A stretch of DNA of 64,000 nt, taken from NCBI RefSeq assembly GCF_013403985.1, contig NZ_JABFDF010000001.1, positions 434,001-498,000 of the forward strand. The letters run 5' to 3'. Source of the DNA: Winogradskyella ludwigii (GTDB lineage Bacteria > Bacteroidota > Bacteroidia > Flavobacteriales > Flavobacteriaceae). Shown in pieces: positions 54,932 through 63,132 of the stretch; position 1 is the first letter of the stretch, and each line of letters opens with the position of its first letter. Made by a program: the position numbers and the translations under genes. Under the pieces are notes generated by a model. That model had not been told where the DNA came from. It saw only the letters and a program-made list of their open reading frames with translations, and searched no databases.

Positions 54932-55789
54932 ATGGCTTGGTTTAAAAGAAAAGATAAAGGTATTCATACCTCTACAGAAGAAAAAAAAGATACTCCTAAA
55001 GGACTTTGGTATAAATCTCCAACTGGAAAAATAATAGATACAAAAGAATTAGAACAAAATTTTTATGTGAGCCCAGAAGATGGTTACCATGTAAGAATTG
55101 GGAGTAATGAGTATTTTCAAATTTTGTTTGACGACAATAAATTTAAAGAGTTAGATGCTAATTTAACGTCTAAAGATCCTCTTAAGTTTGAAGACACTAA
55201 AAAGTATCCAGATCGCCTAAAAGCTGCACAAGCAAAAACAAACCTCAAAGATGCAGTACGAACTGCAGTAGGTAAATCTAATGGACAAGACATAGTGATT
55301 GCCTGTATGGATTTTAGTTTTATTGGAGGCTCAATGGGAAGTGTTGTAGGTGAAAAAATTGCCAGAGCAGCAGACTATGCCTTAAAAAACAAAACACCTT
55401 TGATGATTATTAGTAAATCTGGAGGTGCACGAATGATGGAAGCAGCATTATCATTAATGCAATTAGCTAAAACTTCTGTAAAACTAGCACAATTAGCAGA
55501 TGCTAGTATTCCTTACATATCTTTATGTACAGATCCAACAACAGGTGGTACAACAGCATCTTTTGCGATGTTAGGAGATATTAACATTGCAGAGCCTGGA
55601 GCACTAATTGGATTTGCAGGACCAAGAATTGTAAGAGATACTACAGGAAAAGAATTACCTGAAGGCTTTCAAACTTCTGAATTTTTATTAGAACACGGCT
55701 TCTTAGACTTTATTACACATCGAAAAAATCTAAAAAAACAAGTCAATTTATATATTGATTTAATAAAAAATCAGCCCATAAGAGCTTAA
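54932..55789 (+). CDS. accD: Acetyl-CoA carboxylase carboxyltransferase subunit beta, zinc ribbon cysteines absent
   Basis: 285 aa. Carboxyltransferase core: [21 protein letters not shown], the acyl-CoA site [18 protein letters not shown] and [27 protein letters not shown]. It forms the AccA/AccD carboxyltransferase that makes malonyl-CoA for fatty acid synthesis. The N-terminus aligns with the zinc ribbon of E. coli AccD (there CPxC ... CPxC), but here the equivalent positions read KSPTGK and VSPEDG, so all four zinc-binding cysteines are missing. The framework around them ([19 protein letters not shown]) is kept. Confidence 0.95.
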   Translation: MAWFKRKDKGIHTSTEEKKDTPKGLWYKSPTGKIIDTKELEQNFYVSPEDGYHVRIGSNEYFQILFDDNKFKELDANLTSKDPLKFEDTKKYPDRLKAAQAKTNLKDAVRTAVGKSNGQDIVIACMDFSFIGGSMGSVVGEKIARAADYALKNKTPLMIISKSGGARMMEAALSLMQLAKTSVKLAQLADASIPYISLCTDPTTGGTTASFAMLGDINIAEPGALIGFAGPRIVRDTTGKELPEGFQTSEFLLEHGFLDFITHRKNLKKQVNLYIDLIKNQPIRA

Positions 55790-55798
55790 AAGAAAACA

Positions 55799-55828
55799 AA
55801 AAAAGAGGTTTAAATAACCTCTTTTTTT
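55799..55828 (+). terminator. Terminator of accD
   Basis: AAAGAGGTT, loop TAAA, then AACCTCTTTTTTT; perfect stem plus T-tract 10 bp after the stop. A shorter stem with the A-run could act on the other strand as well. Confidence 0.88.
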
Positions 55829-55919
55829 GTGTTTTAATTTTTATTTAATACATTTCGACCTAAATCATGTTTACCTTTCTGTTTTCCAAGACACTAAAAG
55901 GAAACAAAAACAATTCAAA

Positions 55920-56459
55920 ATGATGAAAATTATAACAAAATTTAGTGTTTTATTACTACTCGTAGCTACAGTATTCTCTTGCGAAAGCTTAGACGAATTA
56001 ACAGAATTCGATGTTTCTGAAAATTTCTCAAGTACTTTTAATATTTCTATCCCTGAAGATACTGAAGGTATGCCAGCAAGTTTAAATGTTTCCACAGACA
56101 TAGACATTTCTACCAATCAAGACATTCAAGACAATTTAGACTTAATACAAGATGTTACCATCAATTCAATAACCTACGAAATCGATAACTTTTCTGGAGC
56201 AGAAGGAGCTATATTAACAGATGGATTACTAACTTTTGGTAGTACAACTATTTCAGTTTCTGACATAAATCTTCAACAATCAGATAGTGATAATACAATT
56301 TATACGATTTCTGATGTTAGCGCTATTAACGCTATCGCTAATACCTTAGAGAACGATATCTCTGTTACTGCAACTTTATCAGGAACAGTTAGTGCAACAC
56401 CTGTCGTTTTTGATATTATTTTAAATGTAGATCTTACAGCAACAATCGATATTATATAA
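55920..56459 (+). CDS. Lipoprotein of unknown function
   Basis: 179 aa when started at the first of two tandem ATGs (55920, 55923); the open frame before them runs into the accD terminator. The lipoprotein signal VATVFSC puts the lipid Cys about residue 21. There is no acidic run directly after the Cys, so a periplasm-facing location is likelier than surface display. The rest is beta-rich and acidic, low in Lys/Arg (NFSSTFNISIPEDTEGMPAS, TSIDISTNQDIQDNL-type repeats). No recognised domain. Monocistronic. Confidence 0.7.
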   Translation: MMKIITKFSVLLLLVATVFSCESLDELTEFDVSENFSSTFNISIPEDTEGMPASLNVSTDIDISTNQDIQDNLDLIQDVTINSITYEIDNFSGAEGAILTDGLLTFGSTTISVSDINLQQSDSDNTIYTISDVSAINAIANTLENDISVTATLSGTVSATPVVFDIILNVDLTATIDII

Positions 56460-56486
56460 CACGATTTAATTTATTACAATCCTTAC

Positions 56487-56522
56487 ACAAAGCCTTCCAA
56501 AATAATTTGGGAGGCTTTGTGT
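56487..56522 (+). terminator. Terminator-like hairpin after the lipoprotein gene
   Basis: ACACAAAGCCTTCC, loop, GGAGGCTTTGTGT: a 13-bp stem with only a weak T-tract after it. It is probably the 3' end of the lipoprotein transcript. Confidence 0.6.
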
Positions 56523-56768
56523 AATTCATAAGTTTTAATCAAAATTTACGTTAGCCATATTCTTAAAGATGTTTGAGCAGATGAACATAAAACGTCATAA
56601 GCATTAGAGAAATTCACTCAACGACTTAAACATCTCATCTTTATAACGTAACATAGTTCAACCTTTACCGAGCCATTCGATTATATTGTAAATCTCAATT
56701 GGCATAATTATATGGTTTTAAGCCTAACAAAAAGTCAATAAAAAAAATTATAGATCACAAAAAAATAG

Positions 56769-56776
56769 TATATTTG
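56769..56776 (+). promoter_or_regulatory. Promoter -7 box of rpsO
   Basis: TATATTTG followed by C, 54 bp upstream of the ATG at 56831. It is the form seen at strong flavobacterial promoters. An apparent earlier in-frame start at 56774 overlaps it and is rejected. Confidence 0.65.
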
Positions 56777-56830
56777 CCGCTCGAAAGAAGAGCTTTCGTA
56801 TACATAACAATCATTTACAATAATATTAGA

Positions 56831-57100
56831 ATGTATTTAGATCAAAAAGAAAAAGAAGCCATCTTTACAAAACATGGTAAAGATGCAAAGGACACAGGTT
56901 CTGCAGAAGGGCAAATTGCTTTATTCACTTACAGAATTAACTATTTAACTGAGCACTTAAAACAAAATCGTAAAGATTATAACACAGAGCGTTCACTAGT
57001 AAAGTTAGTAGGTAAAAGAAGAAGCCTATTAGATTACTTAACTAAGAAAGATGTCTTAAGATATCGTGCGATAGTTAAAGAATTAGGATTAAGAAAATAA
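56831..57100 (+). CDS. rpsO: 30S ribosomal protein S15
   Basis: 89 aa, the usual S15 length. Sequence features: GSAEGQIALFTYRINYLTEHL, the KLVGKRRSLLDYL motif that contacts 16S rRNA helix 22 and the C-terminal RYRAIVKELGLRK. S15 is a primary binder of the central domain of 16S rRNA. As in many bacteria the next gene is pnp; a hairpin terminator lies between them. Confidence 0.97.
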   Translation: MYLDQKEKEAIFTKHGKDAKDTGSAEGQIALFTYRINYLTEHLKQNRKDYNTERSLVKLVGKRRSLLDYLTKKDVLRYRAIVKELGLRK

Positions 57101-57113
57101 TCTCAATATAAAG

Positions 57114-57138
57114 ACCACGCCTAACAGCGTGGTTTTTT
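57114..57138 (+). terminator. Terminator of rpsO
   Basis: ACCACGC (57114-57120), loop CTAACA, GCGTGGT (57127-57133) and a T-tract. It probably separates rpsO from pnp. Confidence 0.88.
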
Positions 57139-57285
57139 GGTATAAAAACAACTCGATTTTGGACGAGTATAAAAACCAAAATTGAAGAAGCTAGATCCTG
57201 AATTCAGTTCAGGTCTAACGGTTTTTCATTGGTCACACACAACTACTACACAACAACAGCAACACAACGACCATTGTTTAACATT

Positions 57286-57313
57286 ATTCTAACGAGCAAT
57301 AATGCGTTAGAAT
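57286..57313 (+). other. Perfect inverted repeat in the pnp leader
   Basis: ATTCTAACG (57286-57294) and CGTTAGAAT (57305-57313) with a 10-nt loop, ending 19 bp before the pnp ATG. It forms a 9-bp stem in the mRNA leader. In E. coli a pnp leader hairpin is cut by RNase III and PNPase then destabilises its own message; a similar role here is inference. Confidence 0.55.
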
Positions 57314-57332
57314 TAGAATTTAAAAAACATTT

Positions 57333-59585
57333 ATGATTCCAAAAGTATTTAAAGAGGTCATAGACCTTGGAGATGGTAGAGAAATCACTATCGAAACCGG
57401 AAAATTAGCAAAACAGGCACACGGTTCTGTTGTTGTAACATCAGGAAAATGTATGATGTTATGTACAGTTGTTTCCAATTACGAACAAAAAGATCTTGGT
57501 TTTTTACCGTTAACGGTAGATTACAGAGAGAAATTTGCAGCTGCAGGTCGTTATCCTGGTGGTTTCTTTAAAAGAGAAGCAAGACCAAGTGATGGCGAAG
57601 TGTTAACTATGCGTTTAGTAGACAGAGTATTACGTCCATTATTCCCAAAAGATTACACAGCAGAAACGCAAGTGATGATACAGTTAATGTCTCATGACGA
57701 AAACGTTATGCCAGACGCCATGGCAGGATTAGCAGCATCAGCAGCTATTCAATTATCAGATTTTCCTTTTGAATGTGCTATCTCTGAAGCAAGAGTTGGA
57801 CGTATTAATGGTGAATTTATTATCAACCCAACAAGAGCACAATTGGCAGAATCTGACATCGATATGATGATTGGAGCTTCAGCTGATTCTGTAATGATGG
57901 TTGAAGGTGAAATGGATGAGATTTCTGAAGACGAAATGGCTGACGCTATTAAGTTTGCACACGAAGCTATTAAAGTACAATGTGCTGCACAGTTAAAATT
58001 AGCTGAAGCATTTGGAAAGAAAGAAACTCGTGAATACGAAGCAGCAAGAACAGATGCAGATTTAGAGAAGAAAGTACGTGATATGGCATACGATAAAGTA
58101 TATGCTATAGCAAAAGCAGGATCTTCTAAGCATGAAAGAACTGCTGCATTTAAAGAAATTAAAGAAGATATTAAAGCTTCTTTTTCTGAAGAAGAAACAG
58201 CAGATTATGGTGGATTAATTTCTGATTATTACCGTAAAGCTGAAAAAGCTGCAATTAGAGATTTAACTTTAGATGAAGGTTTACGTTTAGATGGTCGTAA
58301 GACTGACCAGATTAGACCAATCTGGTGTGAGGTAGATTACTTACCATCTACACATGGTTCTTCAATCTTTACTCGTGGAGAAACTCAAGCATTAGCTACA
58401 GTAACTTTAGGAACCTCTAGAGATGCTAACAAAATAGATATGCCATCTTACGAAGGTGAGGAGAATTTCTATTTACATTATAACTTCCCTCCTTTTTGTA
58501 CAGGTGAAGCTAGACCAATTCGTGGAACATCTCGTAGAGAAGTTGGACATGGTAATTTAGCACAACGTGGTTTAAAAGGAATGATTCCTGCAGATTGTCC
58601 TTATACTGTGCGTGTTGTATCTGAAGTTTTAGAATCTAACGGTTCTTCTTCTATGGCAACTGTATGTGCTGGTACTATGGCACTAATGGATGCAGGTGTA
58701 CAAATGACTAGACCAGTTTCTGGTATTGCAATGGGATTAATTTCTGATGCAGAATCTGGAAAATACGCTGTATTATCTGATATTTTAGGTGATGAAGATC
58801 ACTTAGGAGATATGGATTTTAAAGTAACTGGTACTTCTGAAGGTATTACTGCTTGCCAGATGGATATTAAAGTAAAAGGATTAAGTTACGAGATTTTAGT
58901 GAATGCACTAAAACAAGCACGTGATGGTCGTTTACATATCTTAGGTAAATTAACAGATACTATTGATACACCTAATGCAGATGTAAAAGAACATGCACCT
59001 ACAATGGTAACAAGACGTGTACCTAATGAATTCATTGGAGCCTTAATTGGACCTGGTGGAAAAGTGATTCAGGAAATGCAAAAAGAAACTGAGACAACAA
59101 TCGTTATTAACGAAGATCCAGTGACTGAAGAAGGTATTGTTGAAATCTTAGGTGTTGGTAAAACAGGTATTGATGCTGTTATGGCAAAAATTGATGCTAT
59201 ATTATTTAAGCCAAAAGTGGGTAGCGTGTACGAAGTAAAAGTTATCAAAATGTTAGATTTTGGTGCTGTTGTTGAGTATATGGATGCACCAGGAAACGAA
59301 GTTTTATTACACGTAAGCGAATTAGCTTGGGAACGTACAGAAAATGTATCTGACGTTGTTAATATGGGAGATGTTTTTGATGTGAAGTATTTTGGACAAG
59401 ATCCAAGAACTCGTAAAGAAAAAGTATCTCGTAAAGCTATCTTGCCAAAACCAGAAGGTTATGTTGCAAGACCACCAAGAGATGATAAACGTTCTGGTGG
59501 ACGTGATAATAGAGGAAGAGATAATCGCGGACGTGATAACAAACGTGATGATCGTAAGCCTAGAGAAGATAAAAAAGAAGATTAA
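57333..59585 (+). CDS. pnp: Polyribonucleotide nucleotidyltransferase (PNPase)
   Basis: 750 aa. Two RNase PH domains (about 10-230 and 320-555, with [15 protein letters not shown] and [17 protein letters not shown]), a KH domain (about 560-620, [16 protein letters not shown]) and an S1 domain (about 630-700, [21 protein letters not shown]). The last ~40 residues are a low-complexity basic tail rich in RG and RD ([15 protein letters not shown]), which likely adds RNA or partner binding. PNPase degrades RNA phosphorolytically. It lies 233 bp after rpsO and ends in a strong terminator. Confidence 0.97.
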   Translation: MIPKVFKEVIDLGDGREITIETGKLAKQAHGSVVVTSGKCMMLCTVVSNYEQKDLGFLPLTVDYREKFAAAGRYPGGFFKREARPSDGEVLTMRLVDRVLRPLFPKDYTAETQVMIQLMSHDENVMPDAMAGLAASAAIQLSDFPFECAISEARVGRINGEFIINPTRAQLAESDIDMMIGASADSVMMVEGEMDEISEDEMADAIKFAHEAIKVQCAAQLKLAEAFGKKETREYEAARTDADLEKKVRDMAYDKVYAIAKAGSSKHERTAAFKEIKEDIKASFSEEETADYGGLISDYYRKAEKAAIRDLTLDEGLRLDGRKTDQIRPIWCEVDYLPSTHGSSIFTRGETQALATVTLGTSRDANKIDMPSYEGEENFYLHYNFPPFCTGEARPIRGTSRREVGHGNLAQRGLKGMIPADCPYTVRVVSEVLESNGSSSMATVCAGTMALMDAGVQMTRPVSGIAMGLISDAESGKYAVLSDILGDEDHLGDMDFKVTGTSEGITACQMDIKVKGLSYEILVNALKQARDGRLHILGKLTDTIDTPNADVKEHAPTMVTRRVPNEFIGALIGPGGKVIQEMQKETETTIVINEDPVTEEGIVEILGVGKTGIDAVMAKIDAILFKPKVGSVYEVKVIKMLDFGAVVEYMDAPGNEVLLHVSELAWERTENVSDVVNMGDVFDVKYFGQDPRTRKEKVSRKAILPKPEGYVARPPRDDKRSGGRDNRGRDNRGRDNKRDDRKPREDKKED

Positions 59586-59609
59586 ATTCTTTTAATACTA
59601 TATTTTATT

Positions 59610-59650
59610 AAATCCTTAAATAGAAAATTCTATTTAAGGATTTTTTTTTA
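59610..59650 (+). terminator. Terminator of pnp
   Basis: AATCCTTAAATAGA (59611-59624), loop AAAT, TCTATTTAAGGATT (59629-59642), then a run of T; perfect 14-bp stem. Confidence 0.9.
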
Positions 59651-59809
59651 CATCAAAAACAAAACTGATTTACAAACACTTGCCACCTTTAATTGATTAA
59701 TTTATACTATTATGATACTGTTTATTAATGTTAAATAAAACTCAAAAAAAATCCAAATTGTAATAATCTACGTACATCTGTTTTAGTTAATCAATCTACA
59801 ACAAAATCT

Positions 59810-61246
59810 ATGGCGTCAAAAAAATCATCCTCAAAATCTGTTCACTCGAACACTAAAAGTAGAACAAAAAAAATATCTGATAGCTTCAACTTATTTCTAA
59901 ATAGTAAATCAAAAACAGAAAACCCTAATAATAAAATTGTACTATTTAGTACTTTTTGTCTTTTGCTTATGGGTGTGTATTTCCTTTCTGTTTTTTATGG
60001 CGATTTTGAAGAGTTTAATGCCAATAGAATGAGTTCAACTATAGGATACACATTTATAGTTTCTGCAACTATTCTATTAGCTTCTAAAGCCTTGTTTTTC
60101 GTCTACAAAGCTTACAACTACTACAAATACAAGCCTGTTGCATCTGTTTCTGATAAAGAATTACCAACCATTACAGTAATTGTTCCTGCTTATAATGAAG
60201 GTAAACAAGTTTGGGATACCTTAATGAGCTTAGATAATAGCAACTATCCAAAAGATAAAATACAAATTATATCTATTGATGATGGTAGTAAAGACGATAC
60301 TTGGACTTGGATGCTTGATGCTAAAAAACAATTAGGAGATCGTTTAGAGATTTACCAACAACCTAAAAACCAAGGAAAGCGTCATGCACTTTATCGTGGA
60401 TTCAATTTAGGCACAGGAGATATTTATGTAACCGTAGATAGCGATTCAATAGTAACAGAAGATACACTTAGAAATTTAGTGAGTCCTTTTACTAAAGATG
60501 AAAATTGTGGTGCTGTAGCAGGAAACATCAGAGTTTTAAACAATAAAAAAGCAATGCTTCCAAAAATGTTGGATGTAAGTTTTGTAATGAGTTTTGAATT
60601 TGTGCGTTCTGCTGAAAGTAATTTGAATTCTGTACTATGTACACCTGGCGCTTTAGCTGCTTACAGAAGTACAGCAGTGCATGCCTGTTTACCTGAATGG
60701 ATTAACCAAACATTTATGGGACAGCCATCAGATATTGGCGAAGACAGAGCCATGACTAACATGATAATTAAGCAAGGTAAACACGTCTTATTTCAAAAAA
60801 ACGCTGTGGCTTACACCAATGTTCCAGAACAATACATCGGTTTATATAAAATGTTTATTCGTTGGGGAAGAAGTAATGTGAGAGAAAATTTAGAAATGGC
60901 CAAATACGTATTCACTAATTTTAGAGCTAAAGGAAAAACAGGAACACGAATTTTATTTATTAGTCAATTTGTAAAAATAATAATGAGTTATCCATTATTA
61001 ATCTCAATGTTATTCTTTGTGTTAGTTCATCCTTTATTATTTTTAGGATCTACGCTTGTGACTATTATGGTGGTTTCATCATTTTCAGTTCTATTTTTCA
61101 CAAGTCAGTATAAAACAACTCAAGGCTTTTGGGCTTATACCTATAGTATTGTATTTACATTCGCTCTATTTTGGATTACACCTTATGCAATTGCAACAGC
61201 CAACAGAAGAGGTTGGTTAACACGTGGTTTGGCAGAACAGAAGTAA
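59810..61246 (+). CDS. Family 2 glycosyltransferase, membrane-bound, hyaluronan-synthase-like
   Basis: 478 aa. A Lys/Ser-rich cytoplasmic start (about 1-40) precedes two membrane helices (about 43-65 and 75-100). The GT-A catalytic domain follows: TVIVPAYNEGKQVWDTLMSL, SIDDGSKDDTW, TVDSDSIV (DxD metal site), GEDRAMTNMIIKQG (catalytic base) and the RWGRSN variant of the QxxRW motif. Three or four membrane helices end the protein. These are features of processive synthases such as NodC and HasA, so an exopolysaccharide or matrix polymer is likely; which sugar is unknown. It stands alone, without capsule genes nearby. Confidence 0.9.
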   Translation: MASKKSSSKSVHSNTKSRTKKISDSFNLFLNSKSKTENPNNKIVLFSTFCLLLMGVYFLSVFYGDFEEFNANRMSSTIGYTFIVSATILLASKALFFVYKAYNYYKYKPVASVSDKELPTITVIVPAYNEGKQVWDTLMSLDNSNYPKDKIQIISIDDGSKDDTWTWMLDAKKQLGDRLEIYQQPKNQGKRHALYRGFNLGTGDIYVTVDSDSIVTEDTLRNLVSPFTKDENCGAVAGNIRVLNNKKAMLPKMLDVSFVMSFEFVRSAESNLNSVLCTPGALAAYRSTAVHACLPEWINQTFMGQPSDIGEDRAMTNMIIKQGKHVLFQKNAVAYTNVPEQYIGLYKMFIRWGRSNVRENLEMAKYVFTNFRAKGKTGTRILFISQFVKIIMSYPLLISMLFFVLVHPLLFLGSTLVTIMVVSSFSVLFFTSQYKTTQGFWAYTYSIVFTFALFWITPYAIATANRRGWLTRGLAEQK

Positions 61247-61266
61247 AATCAATAAAATAAAGTTTC

Positions 61267-61301
61267 AAAACCTATCAAAATAAAATTTGGTAGGTTTTTT
61301 T
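61267..61301 (+). terminator. Terminator of the glycosyltransferase gene
   Basis: AAACCTATCAAA, loop, then TTGGTAGGTTTTTTT; stem of about 10 bp with one G-T pair and a T-tract, 25 bp after the stop. Confidence 0.85.
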
Positions 61302-61497
61302 ATGCATAAAACCCAATTTGTCACCGACAGCCTGTCAGTTTCACGAGTAAACGCAAATCTTAAGATTTTCATTTCCTTAGGTTAATCTACGAGACATTTT
61401 TGGTATCTCAATTATTTACACAAATGATTTAGAATATCACAATTCTTTAAATCAATAATTAGTTTTGGCACTTCTGTATAGTCCTTGCGGTAATTAA

Positions 61498-61513
61498 GTT
61501 GAATTAATTCAAC
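61498..61513. promoter_or_regulatory. 16-bp perfect palindrome in front of proC
   Basis: GTTGAATTAATTCAAC is perfectly self-complementary and ends 7 bp before the proC ATG. Its position suits an operator for a dimeric repressor of the proline operon. No exact TAnnTTTG box was found upstream. Confidence 0.5.
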
Positions 61514-61520
61514 AAATAAA

Positions 61521-62327
61521 ATGAGAGTATTAGTAATTGGAGCAGGCAACATGGGTTTAACCTATGCAGAAGGTATGGCAGAATCGCCATTATTAAGTAA
61601 GCATAAACTGAGAATATATGATACTGATCCTGAAAAAATAGCTGTATTACGTAAAGATTCAAGATTTAAAGTTTTAGATCGTTTAGAGGATTGCTTACCA
61701 AAAGCAGACATTGTATTTATTGCCGTAAAACCATATCACAGTGATGGATTATTTAAAGATATGAAATCAATGTTAAACGATAATCAAATTTTTGTATCCT
61801 TGATGGCTGGTGTTACTATAGATACTATTCAACAAAAATTAGATGCAAAAAAAGTAGTTAGAACGATGCCTAATTTACCTGCACAAGTAGGAAAAGGTGT
61901 CACATCTTACACCGAATCTAAAACAGTTTCTAAAGTAGAATTACTAATGATAAGAAACCTTTTAGATACAACAGGAACTTCAATTCATGTTAATTCTGAA
62001 AACTTTATAGATGCCTCAACAGGTATTTCAGGAAGTGGACCAGCCTATGTATTCTACTTTATGCAATCTATGTTGGAAGCCGCTCAAAAAATGGGCTTTT
62101 CTGATGACGATTCTAAAGTTCTAGTAAGCAGTACGTTTGAGGGAGCTATAGAACTTTTCAACCAAAACGATATATCACCAGAATCTTGGATCGCTAAAGT
62201 AGCATCAAAAGGAGGCACAACCCAAGCTGCTATTGATTCTATGGACGACAATAATGTAAAACAGTTAATAGAAGATGCCGCTTATGCTGCATTTGATAGA
62301 GCTGTAGAATTGGGTAAAGACAAATAA
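61521..62327 (+). CDS. proC: Pyrroline-5-carboxylate reductase
   Basis: 268 aa. N-terminal NADPH site VLVIGAGNMGLTYAEGMA, VFIAVKPYHSDGLF, VRTMPNLPAQVGKGVTSY and the signature SGISGSGPAYVFYFMQSMLEAA-type block (GISGSGPAYVFYFM), ending with VASKGGTTQAAIDSM. It makes the last step of proline synthesis, P5C to proline. First gene of proC-proB-proA; 3 bp separate it from proB. Confidence 0.96.
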   Translation: MRVLVIGAGNMGLTYAEGMAESPLLSKHKLRIYDTDPEKIAVLRKDSRFKVLDRLEDCLPKADIVFIAVKPYHSDGLFKDMKSMLNDNQIFVSLMAGVTIDTIQQKLDAKKVVRTMPNLPAQVGKGVTSYTESKTVSKVELLMIRNLLDTTGTSIHVNSENFIDASTGISGSGPAYVFYFMQSMLEAAQKMGFSDDDSKVLVSSTFEGAIELFNQNDISPESWIAKVASKGGTTQAAIDSMDDNNVKQLIEDAAYAAFDRAVELGKDK

Positions 62328-62330
62328 TAT

Positions 62331-63110
62331 ATGAGCGACAATATAAAACGAGTGGTTGTAAAAGTAGGAACCAACGTACTAACAAATAAAGACAATAGAA
62401 TTTTAGGACCAGTACTTCGTGAATTGGTAAGACAAATTTCTGTTTTATATGAAGAAAATATTATGGTTATCCTGGTATCCTCTGGTTCTGCAATGGCAGG
62501 AATGGAAATATTAGGAGAAACTAACATTAAAGACAAGTCCGTAAGAAGGCAAGTCTATTCGTCAGTAGGTCAACCAAGAATGATGAGGCATTATTACAGT
62601 CTTTTTCACGACTATGGTATGCGTTGTGCACAAGTCCTAGCTACGAAACGAGATTTTGATATCGGTAAACATCGTAAAAATATGATTAATTGTTACGAAG
62701 GTTTACTTGCTGAAGGTGTAATCCCAATTGCAAATGAAGATGATGCCGTTTCATTAACAATGTCAATGTTCTCTGATAACGATGAGCTCGCAAGTTTAGT
62801 GGCAGAACTTCTAGATGCAGACCGATTAATTATTCTTTCGGATACTGATGGTTTATATACAGGACATCCAGATGATGATGACTCTATTAAAATAAATGAA
62901 GTTAAGTCTAACCAGAATGTAGAACAATACGTTCAAGAATCTAACAAAAAAGAAGGTGAAGGACGTGGTGGTATGGCTTCAAAATTAAGAATAGCTAAAG
63001 GCACTGCAAACAAAGATATCCCAACTTACATCGCTAACGGTAAAAAGGAAAATGTAATTATAGATATCATCAATAATAAGAAAGTTGGTACAAAATTTAT
63101 TTGTGCTTAA
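62331..63110 (+). CDS. proB: Glutamate 5-kinase, short form without PUA domain
   Basis: 259 aa against about 370 in E. coli. Amino-acid kinase fold only: VVVKVGTNVLTNKD, VILVSSGSAMAGMEIL, IPIANEDDAVS, SLVAELLDADRLIILSDTDGLYTG and GRGGMASKLRIAKG. The C-terminal PUA domain is missing, as in many Bacteroidota. It phosphorylates glutamate for proline synthesis, usually the feedback-inhibited step. It lies between proC (3 bp) and proA (22 bp). Confidence 0.96.
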   Translation: MSDNIKRVVVKVGTNVLTNKDNRILGPVLRELVRQISVLYEENIMVILVSSGSAMAGMEILGETNIKDKSVRRQVYSSVGQPRMMRHYYSLFHDYGMRCAQVLATKRDFDIGKHRKNMINCYEGLLAEGVIPIANEDDAVSLTMSMFSDNDELASLVAELLDADRLIILSDTDGLYTGHPDDDDSIKINEVKSNQNVEQYVQESNKKEGEGRGGMASKLRIAKGTANKDIPTYIANGKKENVIIDIINNKKVGTKFICA

Positions 63111-63132
63111 CCGAAACTTAAAAAATCATACA

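Larger units (their letters stand above)
56460..56830. other. 371-bp intergenic region before rpsO
   Basis: It contains a hairpin just after the lipoprotein gene (56487-56522) and the rpsO promoter box (56769-56776). No plausible gene was seen in either strand. Confidence 0.5.

Noticed and set aside
57191..57225. Hairpin CCTGAATTCAGTTCAGG followed by TTTTT between rpsO and pnp
   Set aside because: The stem is only 6 bp and the T-run is offset by 8 bases; the upstream hairpin at 57114-57138 is a far better terminator.
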